A DNA stretch of 64,000 nt, from positions 186,001 to 250,000 of the forward strand of contig NZ_LXVX01000038.1 in assembly GCF_001650725.1 (NCBI RefSeq), given 5' to 3'. Of this stretch, positions 17,837-25,639 are shown piece by piece (position 1 is the stretch's first letter; every line of letters begins with the position of its first letter). The notes beneath the pieces were generated by a model. That model was not told the origin of the DNA. It searched no databases and saw only the letters and a list, made by a program, of their open reading frames with translations. Both the position numbers and the translations under genes were made by a program. This DNA is from Sphingobium sp. TCM1 (GTDB taxonomy: Bacteria > Pseudomonadota > Alphaproteobacteria > Sphingomonadales > Sphingomonadaceae).

Positions 17837-19060
17837 TCAGCTAAAATGCAAGCGGCGATATTTGCCGCGGAAATAGAGCAGGGGATCGCGGTGCGGCTCG
17901 AACTGAACACGCTTGACGCGTCCGACCAGAATCTGATGATCGCCCGCGTCATGAACCGTGTCGCGGGCACATTCGAAACTGGCGAGCGAGTGGCGGATTA
18001 CGGGCACGCCGCTATCCCATATGTCGCAATCGGTCTGCCCGAAGCGATCTTCGGTACGACTGGCAAAGCGGCCCGATACCGGTTGCTGGCCGATATGCAG
18101 GACGTTGACCACGAAATGGTCGGCGGTCAGAAAAGCGGGCAGACTGCCTGCATTATTGGCAATACACACAAGCAGAAGGGGCGGATCGAGCGACACGGAG
18201 GTGAATGAATTGGCTGTGAGTCCGACGGGGTTGCCATCTGGGTCGAGGGTCGTGACGACGGTTACGCCGGTGGCAAAACAGCCCAGCGCATCGCGCAGCG
18301 TCCGGGAATCCGAGCCGGCGACATAGGAGGGCGGCGAAAGTGGGACCCGTCGTTCCAGGAAATCGAGCAGAAGCGCGTTGAAAGCGTCCGCCTGGTCGAC
18401 CGCGACCAGATGCCCTGCGTCGCTGATTTCGACGGCCTCCACATCGGCGATGCAGCCAGCAAGTTCGGCGACGGATTCGGGGGTGCTGAGCGTGCTGCGC
18501 TCCCCGCGAACGATCAGTGTCGGTACCTTGAGCTGCCGCGCCGCATCAATCAGCCGACCTTCCGCCGCTGGCGTGTCGAAACTGTCCAGAATGCGCGGAT
18601 CCCATCGGCCGCCATTGGCAGTCGCGACACGGCGCAGCGTTTCGCTCATGCGGCTTGACCCTGCCGGGTCCATACGGGGCGGTGCATCAACGAGCACGAG
18701 ACCTGTCGCCAGCGCGGTTTCGCTTTCCCCCAGCACGGCGGTAGCGATCCAGCCCCCCAGCGATGCCGCCACGATCACGGGCCGGGACCGCAATGTCGCC
18801 AGGACCGCGCGGATGTCGCCGCTATAGGCATCGAGATCATAGCGACCATCGGCAGGCCATTCGCTGGCGCCATGCCCTCGCAGATCAAGGCTGATGACAT
18901 AGCGCCCGGCTTCGGCGAGGGCGACTGCTGCCGACCGCCAAGCATCATGGGTCTGACCACCGCCATGCAGCAGCAATATGCCCGGATCATCCTCTTGCCC
19001 GAAGCTCTGCGCGACGAGACGCACACCCCCAAAACCGATATAGTCAAGTTGTGCCATCAT
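17837..19060 (-). CDS. Fusion of alpha/beta-hydrolase and flavin reductase
   Basis: 407 residues in one frame. Residues 1 to about 245 form an alpha/beta-hydrolase (LHGGGQ at 31-36, nucleophile elbow AASLGG with Ser100, His217 in SDAGHL). Residues 252-407 form an HpaC-like NAD(P)H:flavin oxidoreductase (RTLRDALGCFATGVTVVTT, GLTANSFTSVSLDPPLLLVC, FVVNVL). The reductase half would supply reduced flavin to a two-component monooxygenase; the hydrolase half may act on the oxygenated product. No obvious oxygenase partner is in the window. The gene follows the GntR regulator after 14 bases, and its N-terminal half is a paralogue of 13150-13983. Confidence 0.9.
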   Translation of the reverse strand: MMAQLDYIGFGGVRLVAQSFGQEDDPGILLLHGGGQTHDAWRSAAVALAEAGRYVISLDLRGHGASEWPADGRYDLDAYSGDIRAVLATLRSRPVIVAASLGGWIATAVLGESETALATGLVLVDAPPRMDPAGSSRMSETLRRVATANGGRWDPRILDSFDTPAAEGRLIDAARQLKVPTLIVRGERSTLSTPESVAELAGCIADVEAVEISDAGHLVAVDQADAFNALLLDFLERRVPLSPPSYVAGSDSRTLRDALGCFATGVTVVTTLDPDGNPVGLTANSFTSVSLDPPLLLVCIANNAGSLPAFLTADHFVVNVLHIGQQPVSGRFASRTEDRFGQTDCDIWDSGVPVIRHSLASFECARDTVHDAGDHQILVGRVKRVQFEPHRDPLLYFRGKYRRLHFS

Positions 19061-19074
19061 GCCTGTCCTGTCGT

Positions 19075-19842
19075 TTATGTCTCATCGCTCGCTCGTCGCG
19101 CCGCGGCGGCCTTGTCCTCCGCAATCCAGCTTTCGACCTGCCGCCCGCGCCGCATCCCGATCAACAGGGCGATTTCACTGTCGCCCGACAATATGGCGTC
19201 GCAATAGCTGCGCTGTAGCGCCAGCCAGAGCCTGCGACGTTCGGGCGCGCGGCGGTAAAAGCGATATTCTCGTTCCAGCAGGCCGAAGGTGTAGCTGATG
19301 CCGATGAAGAGGATGAGGACGGGATCCCCGCTCATGTTCGCGATAAGCTGGGACAAATAGATTTCGGCATCCAGCGTTTCCCGCTGATTTTCCTCTCGCG
19401 CCTCACGTTCGTCGATCGCTGCCCGAAAGCTTCTGAGTTCCGCGATCAATTTTGGATCGGTGCATTTGGCCGCCTCCGCGCCGGCGGTCGGGTAGATCAA
19501 CATGCTCGCCCGGTTCATCTGCTCCAGTGTCGCCGATTGGAGACGGAGCCACAGTGCAGGAGACTGGACCACATGCCGCGCACTGGGCCGGGTGGCATAG
19601 AAGCCCCCGTTGACGCCGCGGCGGACCGAGAGGAGGCAGTCACTTTCCACGACTTTCGCTGCCTGACGAAGGGTCGGACGGCTGATGCCCATGCGCTCGA
19701 GCAGTTCGGCTTCGGATCCCAGATAGTCCCCGTCCCCGGCCTGAAGGCTGAGTTCCGTCAGTTCCCGCACTGTGCGTGCGACCACGGAACCGCCCAATTC
19801 GACAGCTTCGTTGAGGTCGAGAATATTGTTCATGTCGAGCAT
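19075..19842 (-). CDS. GntR-family transcriptional regulator (FCD/FadR-like)
   Basis: About 255 residues. A winged-helix N-terminus (LGSEAELLERMGISRPTLRQAAKVVES, then RRGVNGGFY as the wing) precedes an all-helical FCD ligand-binding domain. The ATG at 19842 has AAGGA four bases upstream; the ATG at 19833 has AGGA eight bases upstream and is equally possible. FCD regulators usually bind organic acids or acyl-CoAs and dissociate from DNA. Lying between a TonB receptor and the hydrolase-reductase fusion, it is one of two good candidates (with the IclR protein at 30212) for the factor that reads the shared operator-like element; this is inference. Confidence 0.87.
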   Translation of the reverse strand: MLDMNNILDLNEAVELGGSVVARTVRELTELSLQAGDGDYLGSEAELLERMGISRPTLRQAAKVVESDCLLSVRRGVNGGFYATRPSARHVVQSPALWLRLQSATLEQMNRASMLIYPTAGAEAAKCTDPKLIAELRSFRAAIDEREAREENQRETLDAEIYLSQLIANMSGDPVLILFIGISYTFGLLEREYRFYRRAPERRRLWLALQRSYCDAILSGDSEIALLIGMRRGRQVESWIAEDKAAAARRASDET

Positions 19843-19922
19843 CCTGTCCTTACCGCTCCCGTCGCGACGTGATTGCTGGGACCGGGCAACATGCTCATTA
19901 CAAAAGCGCGGGACTTGGACAA

Positions 19923-19953
19923 GGAAGGCCGGCAACATGCGCGCCGGCCTTCC
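19923..19953 (-). terminator. Hairpin after the TonB receptor gene
   Basis: Perfect stem GGAAGGCCGGC / GCCGGCCTTCC with a nine-base loop, 10 bases beyond the receptor stop codon. There is no strong T run, so it may be a partial terminator or an mRNA-stabilising hairpin that lowers expression of the downstream regulator relative to the receptor. Confidence 0.55.
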
Positions 19954-19962
19954 CCAAATTCC

Positions 19963-22452
19963 TCAGTTGCCGAAGCGATAGGTGATCGTGCCGCCATAGG
20001 TAAAAGGTTCGCGATGCACGCCCGACACATAGCCGAGACCGCCGACATACAGGGCCTGAACCACCTTGCGATTGTTCGTCAGATTGCGACCGAACACCGC
20101 TAGTTCCAGCTTGTCATTCATAAGCGATAGCGAGGCACGCGCGCTCAACACGCCCTGCTTGGGCGACGTCGTGGCGTCGATGATGTTCTGCGCGATAGTC
20201 GTGCCGGTGTTGGGATCGATGGTCACGCCCTGCGGATCCCCGATAAAGGGTGTATAAGGCTGAAGATTGATCGCAGAGGTCCAGCTATAGTCTGTGCGCA
20301 GATTGAACCGGCCGAAATCGAATGCGTGTTCGTAGCTGCCGGTCAGGGACCAGGTCCATTTCGGTACACCTTCAACCCGCTCGTCCAGACGGTTGCCGGT
20401 CAGGTTGGTGCGGCTGGGCAGTTCCTGATAGTCCTTGTATTTGGCATTGGTGTAGCTGCCGGTCCCGCCGACCTGGAAGCCAGCGGGCAGCTGGACCAGA
20501 AATTCGCCTTCCAGGCCCCAGATGCGAATCTTGCCCGCGTTGGTCAGAACCGTCTGGGTCGTACCGTTGGCCAAGCCGATCAGCGTGGTCCGCTGGATGT
20601 CGTTCACGTTGGAATAATAGCCTGCCAGATTGAGGCGCAGGCGGCGATCGAACAATTCGCTCTTGATGCCGGCCTCATGAGCATAGGCGATCTCGGGCTT
20701 GAAGGGGATGGCCGTCGCGACCGAGTTGGCACGCAGATTCTGTCCGCCGGAACGGAAGCCCTTGCTGGTCTTGAGATAGACGAGCACATCCTCGCTCAGC
20801 TTGTAGTCGAGGCTCGCAAGATAGGAGACGCCGTCGAAATCATCGCGCACGCGGAGCGCGCAGCCATTGGCCACCGTTGCTGTCGGGATTTGACATGCGA
20901 TAGTTCCGCTCGTGCGGTTCTGGGTAGAGTTTCTGGTGGTAAGACCCTTGTCATCCACCGAGTAGCGCAGTCCGCCGGTGAAGGAGAGGCGATCGGTGAA
21001 ATGATAGGTGGCCTGGGCATAAGCGCCGATGCTGTCATTATCGAGTTCACCATTGAAGAACAATGTATTGGGATTGAACGATGGCAGAGATATGGACGAA
21101 GAAGTGTCGAACCCTGATTCATGAAAGTAGAAGGCGCCACCGGCGAAATCAACCGCGTCGTCGAGCGCAGTGCCCGTGATCTGCAACTCACCCGAATATT
21201 GGGTCAGGGTCTGATCGCCGGTCGTGGTATGGATGGGAGCGGCCGATCCGTCCAGGTCCAGTCTTGACGTCGTGCTTACCTTGCGCCAGCCGCCGACGAA
21301 CTTGATCGCACCAAAGAAGGTGTCGAGATTGATCGTGCCATTATATGTCTGCGTCTTGACCCGCGTCAGCGGCGATGCGTCGGGGAGGTTGGGATTGCCC
21401 GCCACCCCCTGCGACAGCGCGGTCTCGCTAGCACCCAGGCTTGTATAATAGCTGCGCAGGTTGCCGCCCGCCTGAAGCGCGCCCGAAGCACCGATCGCCG
21501 GGTAGGAGAAGGGGTTGATGCCGGTCGGCACCGGCAGGCCGGCGGCTGTCAGAGTGGCCGCAGCAGCAGCACCCGCCGCCTGCAAGCTGGCATTGCCCGC
21601 TGCGGATGGCGCCGTCAGTCCCGACGGTATCAGATATAGCATCTGGCGACCGGATGCATTGACATCCTGCTTGAAATATTCCGCAGAGAACAGAAAGCTC
21701 AAATTGTCGGTCGCCTGATACAGGATCTTCCCGCGCGCAGCCCAGTTGTCGCGATCATTATATTTGTCGCCGGTGATGCGATCCTTCATCCAGCCATCGC
21801 GCAAGTTGCGCTGGAGCGCTCCACGGATTGCCAGCTTGTCGTCGATCAAGGGGATATTCACGACGACTGTTCCGACACGCTCGTTGAAACGACCATAGGT
21901 CGCCGCGATGCTGCCGGAGACGCCGTCGAAATTCGGATTGTTGGTTTCGAACAGCATCGCGCCGCCGGTCGTGTTGCGGCCGAACAGCGTGCCTTGCGGC
22001 CCCTTCAGCACCTGTACGCTGCTAAGGTCGAGCAGATCCTGATTCAGGCCATAAGCGCGCGACCAATACATGTCGTCTACATAGGTGCCAACCGAGGGAT
22101 CGAGCGTCGCGAGTACGTCCGTCTGTACCTGACCACGCAAGGTGATCGAAATGGCTGTAGGATTGGAAGGCGACTCACGCACGGTCAGGCTGGGCGTTGT
22201 GCGCGCGACGTCGGATACCTTGGTCGCACCCTGTTGCAACAGTGTTTCGGCGGTAAAGGCCGTAACTGCAACCGGAACATCCTGAAGATTTTCGGCAACC
22301 TTGCGCGCGGTTACTATGATGTCTTGCAAGCCGCCCTGTTCGCTGGCCTGCGGCGCCTGCGCGAACGCCGGCGTAACCGACAATGCTCCGAACGCGGTAC
22401 CAAGCAAGAGCCCCGAAACAGCCCTCCGCGCCGAGTGACGAAGTGGATGCAT
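19963..22452 (-). CDS. TonB-dependent outer-membrane receptor
   Basis: 829 residues from the ATG at 22452, preceded by GGGAGG at nine bases; an in-frame TTG nine bases upstream overlaps that spacing and is less likely. A signal peptide ends at about residue 32 (PAFAQA). DIIVTARK is a TonB-box-like segment and LKGPQGTLFGRNTTGGAML marks the plug. It is a paralogue of the receptor at 5794-8199, sharing long identical stretches of plug sequence, but with an insertion rich in Ala, Gly and Pro near residues 260-320. Probably takes up a related substrate. The regulatory element at 22589 lies upstream. Confidence 0.93.
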   Translation of the reverse strand: MHPLRHSARRAVSGLLLGTAFGALSVTPAFAQAPQASEQGGLQDIIVTARKVAENLQDVPVAVTAFTAETLLQQGATKVSDVARTTPSLTVRESPSNPTAISITLRGQVQTDVLATLDPSVGTYVDDMYWSRAYGLNQDLLDLSSVQVLKGPQGTLFGRNTTGGAMLFETNNPNFDGVSGSIAATYGRFNERVGTVVVNIPLIDDKLAIRGALQRNLRDGWMKDRITGDKYNDRDNWAARGKILYQATDNLSFLFSAEYFKQDVNASGRQMLYLIPSGLTAPSAAGNASLQAAGAAAAATLTAAGLPVPTGINPFSYPAIGASGALQAGGNLRSYYTSLGASETALSQGVAGNPNLPDASPLTRVKTQTYNGTINLDTFFGAIKFVGGWRKVSTTSRLDLDGSAAPIHTTTGDQTLTQYSGELQITGTALDDAVDFAGGAFYFHESGFDTSSSISLPSFNPNTLFFNGELDNDSIGAYAQATYHFTDRLSFTGGLRYSVDDKGLTTRNSTQNRTSGTIACQIPTATVANGCALRVRDDFDGVSYLASLDYKLSEDVLVYLKTSKGFRSGGQNLRANSVATAIPFKPEIAYAHEAGIKSELFDRRLRLNLAGYYSNVNDIQRTTLIGLANGTTQTVLTNAGKIRIWGLEGEFLVQLPAGFQVGGTGSYTNAKYKDYQELPSRTNLTGNRLDERVEGVPKWTWSLTGSYEHAFDFGRFNLRTDYSWTSAINLQPYTPFIGDPQGVTIDPNTGTTIAQNIIDATTSPKQGVLSARASLSLMNDKLELAVFGRNLTNNRKVVQALYVGGLGYVSGVHREPFTYGGTITYRFGN

Positions 22453-23049
22453 ATCAGACAACCTCCCATTCTGTTTGGATCAGAACCTCTCTAGGGTCCA
22501 TATGAGGCTGATTTACACATTCAGCCCGGCGAAGGCAATAAGATAGGTATCTCTTTTATCGAGGTGCGCAGTTTAATCCAATAATGCTCAATAACCTAGT
22601 TATCTATCTTGATGACACATCGACATAATGCCGATCACGCCCTCCGCTTCGCATTGATCGCGCAACTTGCCAGCGCCGCAAGGCAGTCGAAACCGGGAGC
22701 CAAAAAGCGAATCATTCCACTGCGCCCGATCGACCCTCCCACCCTTTGGTCTCCACCGCTGCGCCCGTTGACCGAACATGGCCCCAGTCACATTCCGCAC
22801 AGCCACGCATTCCTTTTTAGAAAGAGGTATCTTTTTTTACGAGACAGGCGCTTCGACACATAGTATAAGTGCAGAGTAGGTGATGTTTGCGTCGCCCCGA
22901 CCCGGATGCCCGGCATGCAAGGGCGGGGTTTGATGCTGATCGCGCCGGACCGGCGCCCGGCATCGATATCCGTGTCAGGCACGGGGTGAAATATTAAGTC
23001 AGGAATAGAGGGCCGTCGCAACGCGCCCCTTGGGAAAGGAACAATGCCC
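22453..23049. other. Divergent intergenic region without a gene
   Basis: 597 bases between the TonB receptor and the amidohydrolase. Short frames here have no family sequence or ribosome-binding site. The region holds the regulatory element at 22589 and two similar 20-base direct repeats at 22544-22563 (TAGGTATCTCTTTTATCGAG) and 22824-22843 (GAGGTATCTTTTTTTACGAG), identical at 16 positions. It probably contains both promoters. Confidence 0.6.
22589..22608 (-). promoter_or_regulatory. Regulon element upstream of the TonB receptor/GntR unit
   Basis: CAATAACCTAGTTATCTATC. Its centre ATAACCTAGTTAT is an almost perfect dyad, making it one of the clearest members of the site family. It lies about 140 bases from the receptor start. 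Confidence 0.6.
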
Positions 23050-24159
23050 ATGAAACCATTCATTTTCAGCGCCGACAGCCATGTGCGCGAACCAAACAGC
23101 CTGTTTCTCGACAATCTGCCCGCATCGCTGAAAGAGCACGCGGTGCACACCGTGAAGGAGGGCGACGCGCTGGTCACGAAGACCGCGCACAAGACCATCT
23201 TCAAACTGCGCCTGGCAAAGAATCCGGATTTTGGTGGCGCGACCCGGTTGGGCATCCATGATCTGGGTGGGCGGCTGGTCGACATGGAAAAGGACGGCAT
23301 CGACGCCGAAATCGCGTTCCCGAGCCTTGGCCTGTGGCTGTACGCAATCGACGACGAGGATGCCGAACTGGCGCAGTGCGAAATCTACAATGATTGGAAC
23401 AACGAGTATTTTTCCGGTCATCTCGATCGCTTCGTGCGCTGCGGCGTGCTGCCGGTGCGCAACCTCGCCTATGCACAGCAGGAACTTCGCCGCATCGCGA
23501 CGCTAGGCTTCACCGCCGTCATGCTGCCTTCCATCCCGATGGCCGGTATCCCCAAATATAATGACGAAGCATGGGATCCGTTGTTCAAGCTGGCGGGCGA
23601 CCTGGGCATTGTGTTCGTGCTGCACACCGGAACTGGAGCCGAGACCGTCGTCAACGAGCGTGGCCCGGGCGCGGCCGTCATCAATTACAGTATGCAGATG
23701 AACGATGGCATCAACGCGATCATGTACATGGTGTCCGGGGGACTGCTCGACCGTAATCCCAAGGCCCAGGTCGCCGTCATCGAATGTGGCGCCAGCTGGC
23801 TGGCCGCGATTGCAGAGCGCATGGACGAGGTCTATGTCGCGCACGACATCTTCGTCCGTCCCAAGCTGTCGATGATGCCATCGGAGATCATCAAGCGGCA
23901 AGTGACCTGCTCGTTCCAGCACGACCGCGCGTGCATCATGTCACGATCGGTGACGGGCACGCGTGCGCTGATGTGGGCGTCGGACTATCCCCATGCGGAA
24001 GGCACCTTCCCCCATTCACGGAGCGTGATCGACGGACTGTTCGCGGGCATCGATATCAGCGAACAGGACAAGATCGACATATTGGGCGGCAACGCCGCGC
24101 GGCTGTTCAAGTTCAAGCATGATACGCTCAATCCCGACCCGCAACTCATCCTCGCCTGA
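23050..24159 (+). CDS. Amidohydrolase-2 family metal-dependent hydrolase or decarboxylase
   Basis: 369 residues. The ATG at 23050 is placed nine bases after AAGGA; the ATG at 23044 is only three bases away and adds two residues. TIM-barrel features of the ACMSD/COG2159 family are present: SADSHVREP near the N-terminus (metal ligand region), LHTGTGAET in the middle and MWASDYPHAEGTFPHS near the C-terminus. Family members decarboxylate or hydrolyse small carboxylated rings. The first metal motif is DSH rather than the more common HxH, so metal use may differ. Monocistronic, followed by a strong terminator; the substrate cannot be predicted. Confidence 0.85.
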   Translation: MKPFIFSADSHVREPNSLFLDNLPASLKEHAVHTVKEGDALVTKTAHKTIFKLRLAKNPDFGGATRLGIHDLGGRLVDMEKDGIDAEIAFPSLGLWLYAIDDEDAELAQCEIYNDWNNEYFSGHLDRFVRCGVLPVRNLAYAQQELRRIATLGFTAVMLPSIPMAGIPKYNDEAWDPLFKLAGDLGIVFVLHTGTGAETVVNERGPGAAVINYSMQMNDGINAIMYMVSGGLLDRNPKAQVAVIECGASWLAAIAERMDEVYVAHDIFVRPKLSMMPSEIIKRQVTCSFQHDRACIMSRSVTGTRALMWASDYPHAEGTFPHSRSVIDGLFAGIDISEQDKIDILGGNAARLFKFKHDTLNPDPQLILA

Positions 24160-24177
24160 CGCTGTCAGCTTCAACCA

Positions 24178-24213
24178 AAGGGAGGGCCGCCCGGGCTGTG
24201 GCGGCCCTTTTTG
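24178..24213 (+). terminator. Rho-independent terminator after the amidohydrolase
   Basis: Stem GGGCCGCC (24184-24191) and GGCGGCCC (24200-24207) followed by T5, 19 bases after the stop codon. Confidence 0.88.
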
Positions 24214-24236
24214 CTTGTCCCCACACTCCGAACATG

Positions 24237-24259
24237 GTTGTCTAGGTTATATAGATAAC
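24237..24259 (+). promoter_or_regulatory. Regulon element with clear dyad, upstream of the MFS gene
   Basis: A 23-base dyad: GTTGTCTA at 24237-24244 and TAGATAAC at 24252-24259, around a GGTTATA centre. It ends five bases before the ribosome-binding site of the MFS gene, so bound protein would block a transcript starting here. It is the most symmetrical copy of the site family. Confidence 0.6.
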
Positions 24260-24276
24260 AATCAAGGAGCATGAGG

Positions 24277-25593
24277 ATGGAGCCCATAGACAAGGCGCTT
24301 GGCACGGACGCGACACATGGCTGGTGGACGCTGCCACGACGCCATTATGTGCTGTTCATCCTGTGCCTGGTCGGGGTCGTGAATTTCGTCGATCGCCAGA
24401 TTCTCGCGATCCTCCTGGAACCGATCAAGAAAGACCTGGGCGTCAGTGACACGGCGATGGGGTTGCTGTCGGGGATCGCCTTTTCCGCCTTTTACGTGAT
24501 TGCCGGCATCCCGATCGCGCGGATGGTCGACAAGGGATCGCGGCGTAACGTGCTGGTCGGCTGCCTGACAGTGTGGAGCCTTGCTACGGTGCTGTGCGGA
24601 TTCGTCCAGAATTTCGTTCAGTTGGCCGTCGCGCGCATCGGCGTCGCATCCGGCGAAGCCGGCGGCGGTCCCGCAACCCAGTCGTTGCTCGCCGACCTGT
24701 ATCCCATATCGCAACGCGCCACGGTGATCGGCATCTGGCTGGCATCGCAGGCGATCGGCATCGCATTTGGCCTGTTCTTCGGCGGATGGCTCAACACTGC
24801 CTTCGACTGGCGGATCGCGTTCATCGTGGTCGGGGTGCCCGGTCTGCTGCTGGCGATCGGCATCCGCCTGACCGTCAAGGATCCGCCGCGCGGCATGGCG
24901 GATGGGGGCGTCGGCAAGCAGGTGGAAACGCCGCCGCTGAAGGAGGCCTTTCTCATCGCGCTGCGTTCACCCTCGCTGCGCCTGCTGCTCATCATCGCCA
25001 TGTGCTGTTCCTTCGCGGGCTATTCGATCCTGGGGTGGGGACCGACCTTTTATATTCGCGTCCATGGGATGACGACGATGCAGGTGGGAGGATTGATGGG
25101 GCTGGCGGTGGCCGGCGGGCTGTTTATCGGCAATGTCGGCGCGGGGCGGATCGCGGATCGGGTCGCGAAGGGCGATTTTGCGGTCTATATGCAGGTTGCC
25201 GGATGGGGCACGATACTGGCCGCGCCTTTCGGCCTGCTTTTCCTGCTGGCAGCCGACCCCATGCTGTCGCTGGTGGGCCTGTTCTTTTCCAAGCTGTTCA
25301 TGACCTTCTGGATGCCGCCAACCTATGCTGTGGCCGTAGGCATGTCGCCGGTCCGCAACCGTGGCATGATTACCGCTTTGCTGACGCTGAGCACGACGGT
25401 TGTGGGCATCGGCATGGGTCCGGTGTTCGTGGGCGTCATGAACGACCTGCTGGAGCCGAGCTTCGGCAAGGAGGCGATCCGCTATTCTCTGGTCTTCGTG
25501 CTGGGCGGGCTGGTCGCGTGCGGCCTGCTTTGCTTCGTTGGTACCAAGCTGGTGCGGCGGGAAATCGCGGCACGGCCGGTGACGGCTCAATAA
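24277..25593 (+). CDS. Spinster-type MFS transporter
   Basis: 438 residues from the ATG at 24277, seven bases after AAGGAG; the ATG at 24271 is one base after it and less likely. About 12 membrane segments; the N-terminus has VVNFVDRQILAILLEPIKKDLGVSD-type sequence typical of spinster-like carriers often found beside sphingomonad catabolic genes. An MFS motif (ARMVDKGSRR) follows helix 2. It should carry an organic acid across the inner membrane, complementing the TonB receptors. It has its own regulatory element and ends convergent with the FadJ-like gene. Confidence 0.9.
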   Translation: MEPIDKALGTDATHGWWTLPRRHYVLFILCLVGVVNFVDRQILAILLEPIKKDLGVSDTAMGLLSGIAFSAFYVIAGIPIARMVDKGSRRNVLVGCLTVWSLATVLCGFVQNFVQLAVARIGVASGEAGGGPATQSLLADLYPISQRATVIGIWLASQAIGIAFGLFFGGWLNTAFDWRIAFIVVGVPGLLLAIGIRLTVKDPPRGMADGGVGKQVETPPLKEAFLIALRSPSLRLLLIIAMCCSFAGYSILGWGPTFYIRVHGMTTMQVGGLMGLAVAGGLFIGNVGAGRIADRVAKGDFAVYMQVAGWGTILAAPFGLLFLLAADPMLSLVGLFFSKLFMTFWMPPTYAVAVGMSPVRNRGMITALLTLSTTVVGIGMGPVFVGVMNDLLEPSFGKEAIRYSLVFVLGGLVACGLLCFVGTKLVRREIAARPVTAQ

Positions 25594-25604
25594 ATGAAAG
25601 GGCA

Positions 25605-25633
25605 ATGGGCGCGGCCCGGCGGACCGCGCCCAT
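25605..25633. terminator. Hairpin between convergent genes
   Basis: Perfect ten-base stem ATGGGCGCGG / CCGCGCCCAT with a nine-base loop in the 46-base gap between the MFS and FadJ-like genes. On the minus strand the stem is followed by a short T-rich stretch, so it may terminate both transcripts. Confidence 0.55.
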
Positions 25634-25639
25634 CCTGTA

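Noticed and set aside
22609..22863. Short frames (84 residues plus, 68 residues minus) in the 22453-23049 gap
   Set aside because: No ribosome-binding site, unusual composition and overlap with regulatory repeats.
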